From positions 1-21,674 of the forward strand of contig CAZYBC010000021.1 in assembly GCA_964645645.1 (NCBI GenBank): a stretch of DNA of 21,674 bases. Reading direction: 5' to 3'. This stretch comes from CAZYBC01 sp964645645. GTDB taxonomy: Bacteria > Patescibacteriota > Microgenomatia > UBA1400 > PJMF01. Numbering within the stretch: the stretch's first letter is position 1; the number at the start of each line of letters is the position of its first letter. The notes under the pieces were generated by a model that saw nothing but the letters and a program-made list of their open reading frames with translations, made no database searches and was not told the DNA's origin. The translations under genes were made by a program, and so were the position numbers. Positions 15,869-21,674 of this stretch are shown in pieces.

Positions 15869-16954
15869 TTACTTACCTTCCACATACGCATCACTCACCG
15901 CGCTAACGTAGGCCATAAAATTATCATCGCCTTTAAAAACATAAATTGCTTGTAAGTAAGGTTGTTCTTCATAGCTGTCAAAATATCCTAAGCTAACTTC
16001 TCTTATCACTGCTTCATCTTTTTTACCTGGATTAACTATATAACCTTTACCAGCTTGAAGTTCTTGCCAAGCCAAACGAACATCTTTAAGTGGATAGGTT
16101 TCAATTTGTTGGTAATCAGCGGGATGATAATAATATTGCAGCTGAACAATACTTTCATCACCTTCTAGCACGCCGGTTAAAATAGCGCTAACAATGCCGG
16201 TTTCACCTTCATCAGTATAAATAAAAAATTCATCATCAATAGCGCCACGATTAATATCCACCTGAATAAAATCTGCATCGGAAACTGATACAGCTGGTTC
16301 AAGCTCACTGCCTAAAGATTTTAAATAAGTAGTAGTCGCTGAGGCGGTTGCCATATCTTCTGGTAATAAATCTGCCTTAGTTAAAAATGATTTGACGGTT
16401 CTAATGGCACTGGTTTTTTCTGGTGGCAAAGTATTAACAATTAATTCTGGTCTGGTTAAAAAATCCGTACTCAACTTAAAGTTAAGATTTTGGATATCCA
16501 TTTTTAAACTGGTTTCTAAGGGGCTAGACCTGACCCAGCGATAAGTGCGTTCGTCTAAAACATCAGGTTGAAAAACAAAATCATAAGTGGCTGCCACTTC
16601 TTTAGCTCGTTGGTCAGCTAATAAACTTGGCGCAGACTCAGGCATAAAAAAGATTTTAGCGCGATCAGAAAAAGTTGGTAATTTGCCAGTGGCAGTTTCT
16701 AAACGATAACTTTTCGGCCGAGTTTTTTCTTTAGTAAGAGGAAATTCAATAGCTGGTAAATTACCAAAACCCACGGTAGGTGGTGGCGGTGGTTCTGGGT
16801 TGAGCATTTTCCATAAATTAACCAGGCCAGTTAAAACCACTCTACCTACAATCAAAACTACTAAACCAATTAAAAAATATTTAACCGCCTTACGACCAAT
16901 TTCAGTCATATAAGTTAAATTAGGCTCTGGAGGCGTAGCAAATTGATTAGGCAT
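15869..16954 (-). CDS. Membrane-anchored extracytoplasmic protein, unknown
   Basis: A 361-aa protein with one membrane segment (about 26-48) after a short N-terminal tail, then a proline-rich stretch, NPEPPPPPTV, then about 300 residues expected outside the cell. The domain is mixed alpha/beta. The last 110 residues contain AWQELQAGKGYIV and VREVSLGYFDSYEEQPYLQ, followed by a strand, IYVFKGD. This resembles the PepSY-like/YycH-type fold of envelope sensor partners; this is a guess from the strand pattern. No histidine, serine or cysteine triad stands out. Its promoter is probably TATACT at 17030-17025 (minus strand), inside the second copy of the intergenic element. Confidence 0.72.
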   Translation of the reverse strand: MPNQFATPPEPNLTYMTEIGRKAVKYFLIGLVVLIVGRVVLTGLVNLWKMLNPEPPPPPTVGFGNLPAIEFPLTKEKTRPKSYRLETATGKLPTFSDRAKIFFMPESAPSLLADQRAKEVAATYDFVFQPDVLDERTYRWVRSSPLETSLKMDIQNLNFKLSTDFLTRPELIVNTLPPEKTSAIRTVKSFLTKADLLPEDMATASATTTYLKSLGSELEPAVSVSDADFIQVDINRGAIDDEFFIYTDEGETGIVSAILTGVLEGDESIVQLQYYYHPADYQQIETYPLKDVRLAWQELQAGKGYIVNPGKKDEAVIREVSLGYFDSYEEQPYLQAIYVFKGDDNFMAYVSAVSDAYVEGK

Positions 16955-16967
16955 AACAATCTAAAAT

Positions 16968-17025
16968 TAGACTTAACTGCAAAACAAAATTATTTAGCCA
17001 AAAGGCTTATCTTGCAGTAAATCTA
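16968..17025 (+). repeat. Structured intergenic element, copy 2
   Basis: Outer arms TAGACTTA (16968-16975) and TAAATCTA (17018-17025) are complementary with one mismatch; next to them CTGCAA (16977-16982) and TTGCAG (17012-17017) are perfectly complementary, and AGCC/GGCT form an inner stem around an AAAA loop. The core 16995-17025 is 27/31 identical to copy 1 at 9360-9390; two of the four differences fall in the inner loop, so the stem is kept. It lies between two minus-strand genes, and its right arm overlaps the -10 box of the 16954 gene. Confidence 0.5.
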
Positions 17026-17030
17026 GTATA
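17025..17030 (-). promoter_or_regulatory. -10 box upstream of the 15869-16954 gene
   Basis: TATACT on the minus strand; the predicted start near 17018 leaves a leader of about 64 nt before the ATG at 16954. TTTAGT about 17 bases upstream is a weak -35. It overlaps the right arm of the intergenic element, so binding there could affect transcription. Confidence 0.35.
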
Positions 17031-17085
17031 GAGAAATTTTAGTTAAAACTAAAGCAGGAGTTTAAAAATTAAAAAAATTTAAAAT

Positions 17086-17322
17086 TCATTTTAATTTTAA
17101 ATATATTATTAACCAAATAAATAAACTAATTATTAAACTTAAAATAAAATTTTTTAATATAAAGAAAAAAGGAAAAATTAAATAAAAACTTATTGTTGTA
17201 AACAAAGAAGACAATATATTCCCAGTCGATAATGAAAATAAAGATTCAATAGAAAAAATTAATAATTCAATTATTAGTAAACATATAATAATTAGTGATA
17301 AAATTTTTAAGATTTTTTTCAT
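17086..17322 (-). CDS. Very small hydrophobic membrane protein, unknown
   Basis: I take the ATG at 17322 (78 aa, MKKILKIL) because a TATACT box lies at 17339-17334, inside the longer version that would start at 17343. Three hydrophobic stretches (about 4-25, 33-57, 60-76) suggest a three-pass membrane protein. The composition is almost only Ile, Leu, Phe, Ser and Lys, and the DNA is far richer in A and T than its neighbours. This could be a real small membrane protein, a recently acquired gene, or a chance ORF in AT-rich spacer DNA; a chance ORF with this many Leu/Ile codons in AT-rich DNA is possible. Stop codons and a plausible promoter support translation only weakly. Confidence 0.4.
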   Translation of the reverse strand: MKKILKILSLIIICLLIIELLIFSIESLFSLSTGNILSSLFTTISFYLIFPFFFILKNFILSLIISLFIWLIIYLKLK

Positions 17323-17349
17323 ATTTTGAGGTAAGTATAACATGTGCTT

Positions 17350-17378
17350 TTTACTTCAAGACCAAATCGCGATACAAT
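17350..17378 (+). promoter_or_regulatory. Promoter of aspS
   Basis: TTTACT at 17350-17355 and TACAAT at 17373-17378 have an ideal 17-base spacer. The predicted start near 17385 gives a leader of about 15 nt with no Shine-Dalgarno before the ATG at 17400. It overlaps the region of the divergent small membrane gene's promoter. Confidence 0.65.
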
Positions 17379-17399
17379 AACTCCATCTAAATAAATCTT

Positions 17400-19259
17400 A
17401 TGAAAAGAATTTTAATTGCACAAACCCCATCATTAATTGGTCAAAAAGTGAAACTAGCCGGCTGGGTTGATACCAAGCGTGATCATGGCAAAATTACCTT
17501 TATTGATTTGCGTGATCATTCTGGCAAAGTTCAATGTGTGGGTTTTCAAAAAATGGGTGAAATCACTACCGAATCAGTTATAGAAATTATTGGTGAAGTT
17601 AAAGAACGCTCTGCCAAAAATATTAATCAAGATTTAGCCACTGGCAAAATTGAGATTGAAGTAGAATCTTACCAAATTTTAAACATGGCTCAGAATTTGC
17701 CCATTACTTTAGATACTGATGGTTTAGAGATTAATGAAGAAGTACGTTTGCAATATCGTTATTTAGATTTACGCCGTGAAAGAATGCAAAAAATTGTACG
17801 TTTGCGCTCTGATTTTTCTAAAGCTCTGCGTGAGGCTTTATATCAACACAGTTTTGTTGAAGTTGAAACTCCAATGTTAACCAAATCTACCAAAGAAGGG
17901 GCTAGAGATTTTGTGGTGCCTTCTCGTTTACAACCTGGTAAATTTTATGCTTTACCTCAAAGTCCTCAACAATATAAACAATTATTAATGACTGCTGGAG
18001 TAGAAAAATATTTTCAATTTGCTCGTTGTATTCGTGACGAAGACTTACGGGCTGATCGTGGTTTTGAATTTACCCAATTAGATTTAGAAATGAGCTTTGT
18101 AGAAAAAGAAATTGATGTGATGTCCGTGGTAGAAGATGTGGTCAAAAAAGCAGTTAAAGCCGTGGGCGGAAAATTAAAAGATGAACAGTTTCCAGTTATT
18201 GATTACAAAGATGCCATGGCAAAATACGGCGCTGATAAATTTGATTTACGTACAGAAGCTGACAAGAAAGCCAACAAATTAGCTTTTGCTTGGGTGGTTA
18301 ACTTTCCATTCTTTAAGCAAGTTGATAAAAAAGATGCCGCTGAAGTTAGAGATAGTCAAAGTGGTTGGACCTTTACTCATAATCCTTTTAGTAGCCCTCA
18401 AACAGAATTTATCAAAGATCATTTAGCAGGTAAAAACTTAGGTAAAATTTTAGCCGCTCAATATGACCTCGTCTGTAATGGCCATGAAGTTGGCGGTGGT
18501 AGTATCCGGGCTCATGATCCAGCTTTACTAAAAGCTACATTTAAAATTATGGGTTATACCGATGAACAAATTGAAGAAAGCGTTGGCCACATGCTCAAAG
18601 CTTTCCAACTCGGCACTCCTCCTCATGGCGGTTTGGCTTTTGGCGTTGACCGCTTAGTGATGTTATTAGCTCAAGAAACTTCTCTAAAAGAAGTGATGGC
18701 TTTCCCAATGACTTCATCTGGTAGAACTGCGGTAATGGATGGGCCATCTACTATTAGTCAAGAACAATTAGAAGAATTAGCTATTCGCCCAGTGGAACAA
18801 CAAGATCTCACTCCTCATGAAGCCTTACTGCAAAAATTACAACAAGCTGGATTAAGTTATCAATATTTAAGCCATGAAAAAGTTACTACCAGTGAAGACT
18901 CTGCTAAAGTAAGAGGCACAACCTTAGAACAAGGCGCTAAAGCCTTAGTCTTACAAGCAGATAAAGAATTTATTTTGCACGTTTTACCAGCTCATTTACG
19001 AGCAGATTTAGATAAATTAAAAGCTTTCTTAAAAGTGAAAAAATTAGCCATGGCTTCTAAGGAAAGTGTGGAAGCTAAAACTGGCTTGCAAGTAGGGTCT
19101 ATTCCTCCCTTTGGTTCAATTTTAGGAATGAAAACCTATCTTGATGCTAGATTAGCAGAGCAAACTCAAATTGCTTTTAATGCTGGTCGCTTAGATCGTT
19201 CTATCATCATGGCTTATGCTGATTACTTAACTAGCGAAAATCCAGTGATAGTCAAATAA
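17400..19259 (+). CDS. aspS: Aspartyl-tRNA synthetase fused to a C-terminal YbaK-type editing domain, without the GAD insertion
   Basis: Charges tRNA-Asp with aspartate. Residues 1-100 are the OB-fold anticodon domain, with RDHG at 27-30; H29 at this site is typical of non-discriminating enzymes that also make Asp-tRNA-Asn, whereas discriminating E. coli AspRS has Leu. The class II core has motif 2 (RDEDLRADR, 212-220) and motif 3 (GLAFGVDR, 411-418). The GAD insertion of about 130 residues usual in bacterial AspRS is missing: KFDLR (about 280-284) leads after a short link into AFAWVVNFPFF. Residues 471-615 form a second domain with VTTSEDSAKVRGTTLEQGAKAL (K514), VGSIPPFGS and IAFNAG, the signature of YbaK/ProXp aminoacyl-tRNA deacylases. 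Total 619 aa in one uninterrupted frame. dacA-type gene follows 8 nt later. Confidence 0.93.
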   Translation: MKRILIAQTPSLIGQKVKLAGWVDTKRDHGKITFIDLRDHSGKVQCVGFQKMGEITTESVIEIIGEVKERSAKNINQDLATGKIEIEVESYQILNMAQNLPITLDTDGLEINEEVRLQYRYLDLRRERMQKIVRLRSDFSKALREALYQHSFVEVETPMLTKSTKEGARDFVVPSRLQPGKFYALPQSPQQYKQLLMTAGVEKYFQFARCIRDEDLRADRGFEFTQLDLEMSFVEKEIDVMSVVEDVVKKAVKAVGGKLKDEQFPVIDYKDAMAKYGADKFDLRTEADKKANKLAFAWVVNFPFFKQVDKKDAAEVRDSQSGWTFTHNPFSSPQTEFIKDHLAGKNLGKILAAQYDLVCNGHEVGGGSIRAHDPALLKATFKIMGYTDEQIEESVGHMLKAFQLGTPPHGGLAFGVDRLVMLLAQETSLKEVMAFPMTSSGRTAVMDGPSTISQEQLEELAIRPVEQQDLTPHEALLQKLQQAGLSYQYLSHEKVTTSEDSAKVRGTTLEQGAKALVLQADKEFILHVLPAHLRADLDKLKAFLKVKKLAMASKESVEAKTGLQVGSIPPFGSILGMKTYLDARLAEQTQIAFNAGRLDRSIIMAYADYLTSENPVIVK

Positions 19260-19267
19260 GCTAATTT

Positions 19268-20239
19268 TTGCTTTACTTAAACTACGTGCCAAAATCAAAG
19301 TCGCAATTACGGGTTGATCAAATTCTAACCATTATTGGTTTAGTGCTTTTATTGGCCTTAATTGGTTTTAATCAAGCTCTTACAACAAAACCTCTCATCC
19401 CCATTGCAAGCACCATGTCACTCTCTTTAATAAAAGTTGCGGATTTACCAGTCAGCTCTTCATCTGTTGAAACACAAAATATTAGCTTAAACCAAGTTTC
19501 AGCCAAAGCAGTTTATGTTTATGATTTAGCTTCTGGTAGTGTCCTTTATGAAAAAAATGCCCATCAAGCTTTGTTGCCAGCTTCTACTACTAAAATTATG
19601 ACCGCCTTGGTAGCTAGCAAGCTATATCCCAATGATCAAATTTTTACAATTAATCAAGAAGTTTTAACTGAAGGCAACACCATGAAATTAGTCCGAGGTG
19701 AAAAAATAACTGCTCAAAATTTAATGACCGGCCTATTGGTTTTTTCAGCGAATGATGCCGCCTTTGCTTTTGCCAGTAACCATCCAGACGGTTATGAAGG
19801 ATTTTTGCGTCAAATGAATCAAACTGCCAAGGAGTTATCCTTAGAAGCTAGTCAATTTCAAAATCCTTCTGGTTTAGATCAGCCGGATCATCAAACTACC
19901 GCTCGAGATTTAGCCATTATGGCTAAAAAATTATTACAAAATCCTCAGTTAGCTGCCTTGGTTAATACCCCCCAAACCATGGTAACTGATGTTAATGGCC
20001 AATATAGCCACCAGCTTTATAACACCAATGCCTTACTGGGAAAAAATGGCGTTAAAGGAATTAAAACTGGTACAACTGACGGAGCTGGTCAAGTGTTGGT
20101 TAGTCTAGTAGAACAAAATGGCCATCAAATTATTATTGTAGTAATGGGCAGTGAAGATCGCTATGCCGATACTTTAGCCATTATTAAACAAATTTTTACT
20201 GATTATGTTTGGGAAAGTTGGACCACTTTAACCACCTAA
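19268..20239 (+). CDS. D-alanyl-D-alanine carboxypeptidase (PBP5/S11 family)
   Basis: Trims the terminal D-Ala from peptidoglycan pentapeptides outside the membrane. The three serine-peptidase motifs are intact: STTK (S106, K109), SAN (S160-N162) and KTG (266-268). Residues 18-37 form an N-terminal signal anchor. There is no C-terminal amphipathic anchor like that of E. coli PBP5, and the usual C-terminal beta domain is absent, so the enzyme is the short form. Start choice is open: TTG 19268, or GTG 19286, which leaves a positively charged VPKSKSQLR before the anchor. It follows aspS by 8 nt and is probably in the same transcript. Together with the L,D-transpeptidase it implies an active cross-linked wall. 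Confidence 0.92.
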   Translation: MLYLNYVPKSKSQLRVDQILTIIGLVLLLALIGFNQALTTKPLIPIASTMSLSLIKVADLPVSSSSVETQNISLNQVSAKAVYVYDLASGSVLYEKNAHQALLPASTTKIMTALVASKLYPNDQIFTINQEVLTEGNTMKLVRGEKITAQNLMTGLLVFSANDAAFAFASNHPDGYEGFLRQMNQTAKELSLEASQFQNPSGLDQPDHQTTARDLAIMAKKLLQNPQLAALVNTPQTMVTDVNGQYSHQLYNTNALLGKNGVKGIKTGTTDGAGQVLVSLVEQNGHQIIIVVMGSEDRYADTLAIIKQIFTDYVWESWTTLTT

Positions 20240-20278
20240 ATTAATAGCTCATTACAAACTGACTTCTCTCTTAGGACC

Positions 20279-20307
20279 TTTACTAACCAGGCCATTCAGA
20301 TTAAAAT
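20279..20307 (+). promoter_or_regulatory. Likely promoter of the tRNA-Arg / small ORF / tRNA-Ser unit
   Basis: TTTACT at 20279-20284 and TAAAAT at 20302-20307 with a 17-base spacer. The predicted start near 20314 is 36 nt before tRNA-Arg. I see no terminator between here and 20727. Confidence 0.45.
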
Positions 20308-20349
20308 ATATAAGTCTAAAATCTTCTCTAAGGTTTTACTTGAAAAATC

Positions 20350-20423
20350 GCGCTCATAGCTCAACTGGATAGAGCATCAGTTTGCGGAACTGAAGGTTGC
20401 AGGTTCGATTCCTACTGGGCGCA
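20350..20423 (+). tRNA. tRNA-Arg(GCG)
   Basis: A 74-nt cloverleaf: acceptor GCGCTCA/TGGGCGC with discriminator A, D stem GCTC/GAGC with GGA in the loop (A20, an Arg identity base), anticodon stem TCAGT/ACTGA with loop TTGCGGA (anticodon GCG, C35), T stem GCAGG/CCTAC (one C-A mismatch) and loop TTCGATT. CCA is not encoded. Body and flanks closely follow the usual bacterial tRNA-Arg(ACG), but position 34 is G instead of A. It should read CGC and CGU by G-U wobble without inosine. Confidence 0.93.
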
Positions 20424-20473
20424 CTTAATCTTTCCCGCTTTATCATTTATATAATTTTTTAGTAAGGAAAAAA

Positions 20474-20614
20474 ATGCCAGAACGATTTTTCCAAAACCAA
20501 GACGGCCCAAAAAAACAAAAAGAAAGAGAACGAATAGAGCCAGGCAAAGGTAAAAAAGAAGAAAAAAAAGCTCCTTCTAGAGGTGATCGTGGAGATAGAC
20601 CCAAAAGAGCTTAA
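20474..20614 (+). CDS. Basic 46-aa protein between two tRNA genes
   Basis: A complete short ORF, MPERFFQNQDGPKK to RPKRA. It is highly charged: about 16 Lys/Arg against 9 Asp/Glu, with no hydrophobic core, so it is probably disordered and may bind nucleic acid. TAAGGA at 20463-20468 lies five bases before the ATG, a good Shine-Dalgarno site, which favours real translation. It lies between tRNA-Arg and tRNA-Ser; the stop is 6 nt before tRNA-Ser, so it is probably on the same precursor. I do not recognise the family. Alternative: a chance ORF in A-rich DNA, made less likely by the SD and the non-random composition. Confidence 0.6.
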   Translation: MPERFFQNQDGPKKQKERERIEPGKGKKEEKKAPSRGDRGDRPKRA

Positions 20615-20620
20615 AAACCA

Positions 20621-20702
20621 GGAAGGGTCGCATAGTGGCTATTGCATCAGCCTCGAAAACTGACGCCTTTGGGCACCGTGGGTTCGAGTCCCACCCCTTC
20701 CG
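20621..20702 (+). tRNA. tRNA-Ser(CGA)
   Basis: An 82-nt class II tRNA: acceptor GGAAGGG/CCCTTCC with discriminator G, anticodon loop CTCGAAA (anticodon CGA, codon UCG), a long variable arm around CGCCTTTGGGC, T stem GTGGG/CCCAC with loop TTCGAGT. The long variable arm and G73 support serine identity. The anticodon stem TCAGC/ACTGA has one mismatch at its loop-side pair. CCA is not encoded (GCA follows). Confidence 0.93.
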
Positions 20703-20726
20703 CAACAATCGAAAAGTTCTGATAGA

Positions 20727-20757
20727 CCCGTCTAATACCCTCAAATGGGTTGATGGG
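20727..20757 (+). other. GC-rich hairpin downstream of tRNA-Ser, possible terminator or processing signal
   Basis: CCCGTC (20727-20732) pairs with GATGGG (20752-20757) with one G-U, and ACCC (20737-20740) with GGGT (20747-20750) around TCAAAT. It is unusually GC-rich for this DNA. No T tract follows, so it does not look like a standard intrinsic terminator. It lies 25 nt after tRNA-Ser. Confidence 0.35.
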
Positions 20758-20858
20758 GCTTGCTAAATTTCCTTGATTTGAAGATTTTTCATTTTAACAG
20801 CCGTGTAAGTGATGTTTTTTGCAGTTATATCACTCTAGTTAATGACTGTTTTTTCTCA

Positions 20859-20864
20859 TATACT
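20859..20864 (+). promoter_or_regulatory. -10 box of a predicted leaderless promoter (DUF2726 gene)
   Basis: TATACT, six bases (GACACT), then ATG at 20871. It decides the start: the longer frame from TTG 20760 would put this box inside the coding region. The -35 region is weak. Confidence 0.55.
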
Positions 20865-20870
20865 GACACT

Positions 20871-21383
20871 ATGAATCAAAGCTATGCAACATTATTCCTT
20901 TGGATTGGAATCCTTTTATTAGCTAGTTTAGCTATTTATCTTTATAAACTTTTTGCTAAGAAATCAGGTTTTAGGTATAAATCAAAAGGGCCATATTTAT
21001 TGAGTAAAGGAGAAAAGGCATTCTTTGATATTCTGATTCAATCGATTTCTCCCGATTTATACATTTGCCCCAAGGTAAGAGTGGCAGATTTAATTGAAGT
21101 TGATTTACCTAAAAGTGATAATAAATTTTGGGCATCTTTTAACAAGATTTCGAAAAAGCATGTCGATTTTGTGCTATGTAATCGTACTGATTTTACTCCT
21201 GTATTAGTAATCGAGCTAGATGGTGGAAGCCACAAAGTCAGTTCGCGATCTCAACGAGATACTTTCGTTGATGATGCTTTTGCTCAAGCAAATATCAAAA
21301 TATTACACATAACGACTCAGAGTATGTATGATGTCAATCAATTACAAAATCAAATTGCTGGTGCTTTAACTATTCAAAACTAA
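20871..21383 (+). CDS. DUF2726 protein with an N-terminal membrane segment
   Basis: A 170-aa protein. Residues 7-26 form one membrane segment, then a basic stretch, then a DUF2726 domain from LSKGEKAFFDIL to the end. The domain shows YICPKVRVADLIE, then HVDFVL and VIELDGGSH, with D and ExD spaced as in PD-(D/E)XK nuclease-like folds, then KILHI. DUF2726 is related to restriction-endonuclease-like domains; a nuclease role in defence or DNA uptake is possible but is not shown. It is monocistronic, with a promoter at 20859-20864. Its 3' end overlaps the next, convergent gene by 14 nt. Confidence 0.82.
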   Translation: MNQSYATLFLWIGILLLASLAIYLYKLFAKKSGFRYKSKGPYLLSKGEKAFFDILIQSISPDLYICPKVRVADLIEVDLPKSDNKFWASFNKISKKHVDFVLCNRTDFTPVLVIELDGGSHKVSSRSQRDTFVDDAFAQANIKILHITTQSMYDVNQLQNQIAGALTIQN

Positions 21384-21621
21384 TTGTCTGGATAATCTGA
21401 TCGGTTAAATCTTTATTTTCTGTAGTAGCTGGAAATGTAGAAATCGTGAACAGTTTATTGTCTTTTAAAATAACGGTAAGCCATCTCTCCTTAGGTCCAG
21501 TAACCTTACCTTCAATTCCCTGATACGAACCAATACTAACTTCTTTAATAGTTTCTGGATCCATCTCAGTTTTAGCTTTTTCTATGTCTTCCGATGAAGC
21601 ATCACGATAAAGTGACAATAG
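21370..21621 (-). pseudogene. 3' fragment of an unknown gene, cut by a probable insertion sequence
   Basis: About 83 C-terminal residues remain, from LLSLYRDASSED through GKVTGPKERWLTVILKDNKLFTIS to TISFE. The remainder resembles the C-terminal part of small secreted lipoproteins with a beta-rich domain. There is no believable start: the only in-frame option is a TTG at 21636 just after a TAG, inside the probable IS end. I therefore read it as a gene whose 5' part was separated by the insertion. Family unknown. Confidence 0.5.
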
Positions 21622-21674
21622 TGACAGGTACCCCAAAAACTAGACAGTTAGTCTTTCATTCATCACAATAAGAT
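21622..21674. mobile_element. Probable end of an IS3-family-like insertion sequence, continuing beyond the window
   Basis: TGACAGGTACCCCAAAAACT followed by AGACA starts with TG and matches in style the terminal repeats of IS3/IS150-type elements (TG... ACCCC-AAAA-...GACA). It lies exactly where the minus-strand gene loses its 5' part. No transposase is in the window, which ends 53 nt later, so the call rests on the terminal repeat alone. Confidence 0.5.

Noticed and set aside
9339..17025. Integron attC sites or CRISPR repeats as explanation for the repeated element
   Set aside because: There are only two copies 7.6 kb apart, no spacer array, and no attC core sequence (GTTRRRY) at the arms.
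20760..20870. N-terminal extension of the DUF2726 protein from the TTG at 20760
   Set aside because: It would enclose the TATACT box that sits six bases before the ATG at 20871, and the added residues resemble no signal or domain.

Overview
The window is AT-rich, compact bacterial DNA. Genes are tightly packed, several proteins are reduced (an AspRS without its insertion domain, a short YbeY, a DnaX without its zinc cysteines), and many short proteins are unrecognisable. This suggests a member of the Patescibacteria (Candidate Phyla Radiation), perhaps Microgenomates-like; the phylum call is inference, not proof. A TGA stop inside the mutS/mutL overlap argues against codes that read UGA as glycine. 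A run of ten Ns inside glgP shows this is a scaffolded assembly, and the right edge runs into what looks like the end of an insertion sequence.

Layout. 1-2055: an L,D-transpeptidase gene overlapping a membrane-anchored unknown, convergent with a lipoprotein gene. 2120-3160: a perfect consensus promoter, a roughly 110-nt structured RNA ending in an intrinsic terminator, then a gene of unknown function; the RNA can fold into two mutually exclusive hairpins, so it looks like an attenuator or riboswitch-like leader, or an abundant small RNA. 3194-7548: mutS-mutL mismatch repair operon. 7572-9207 (minus): alpha-glucan phosphorylase split by the gap. 9325-10481: class I fructose-bisphosphate aldolase behind a structured leader. 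10468-15837 (minus): a seven-gene run gltX - unknown - unknown - ybeY - dnaX - ybaB - unknown, linking tRNA charging, ribosome maturation and replication. 15869-17322 (minus): a membrane-anchored unknown and a very AT-rich small membrane protein. 17350-20239: aspS fused to a YbaK-type editing domain, followed by a D,D-carboxypeptidase. 20279-20757: tRNA-Arg(GCG), a 46-codon basic ORF, tRNA-Ser(CGA) and a GC-rich hairpin. 20859-21674: a DUF2726 membrane protein, a 5'-truncated gene and the probable IS end.

The genes cover mismatch repair (mutS, mutL), the replication clamp loader (dnaX), translation (aspS, gltX, ybeY, two tRNAs), glycogen and glycolysis (phosphorylase, aldolase) and peptidoglycan remodelling (L,D-transpeptidase, D,D-carboxypeptidase). 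The cell therefore makes a cross-linked wall and probably degrades alpha-glucan into the glycolytic pathway.

The strongest points for follow-up are: (1) the two-state RNA at 2155-2266; (2) the AspRS-YbaK fusion that lacks the GAD insertion; (3) a recurring promoter layout in which a -10 box sits 6 (once 7) nt before the start codon, predicting leaderless mRNAs at six genes; (4) a structured intergenic element present twice (9339-9390 and 16968-17025), one copy at the predicted 5' end of the aldolase mRNA.
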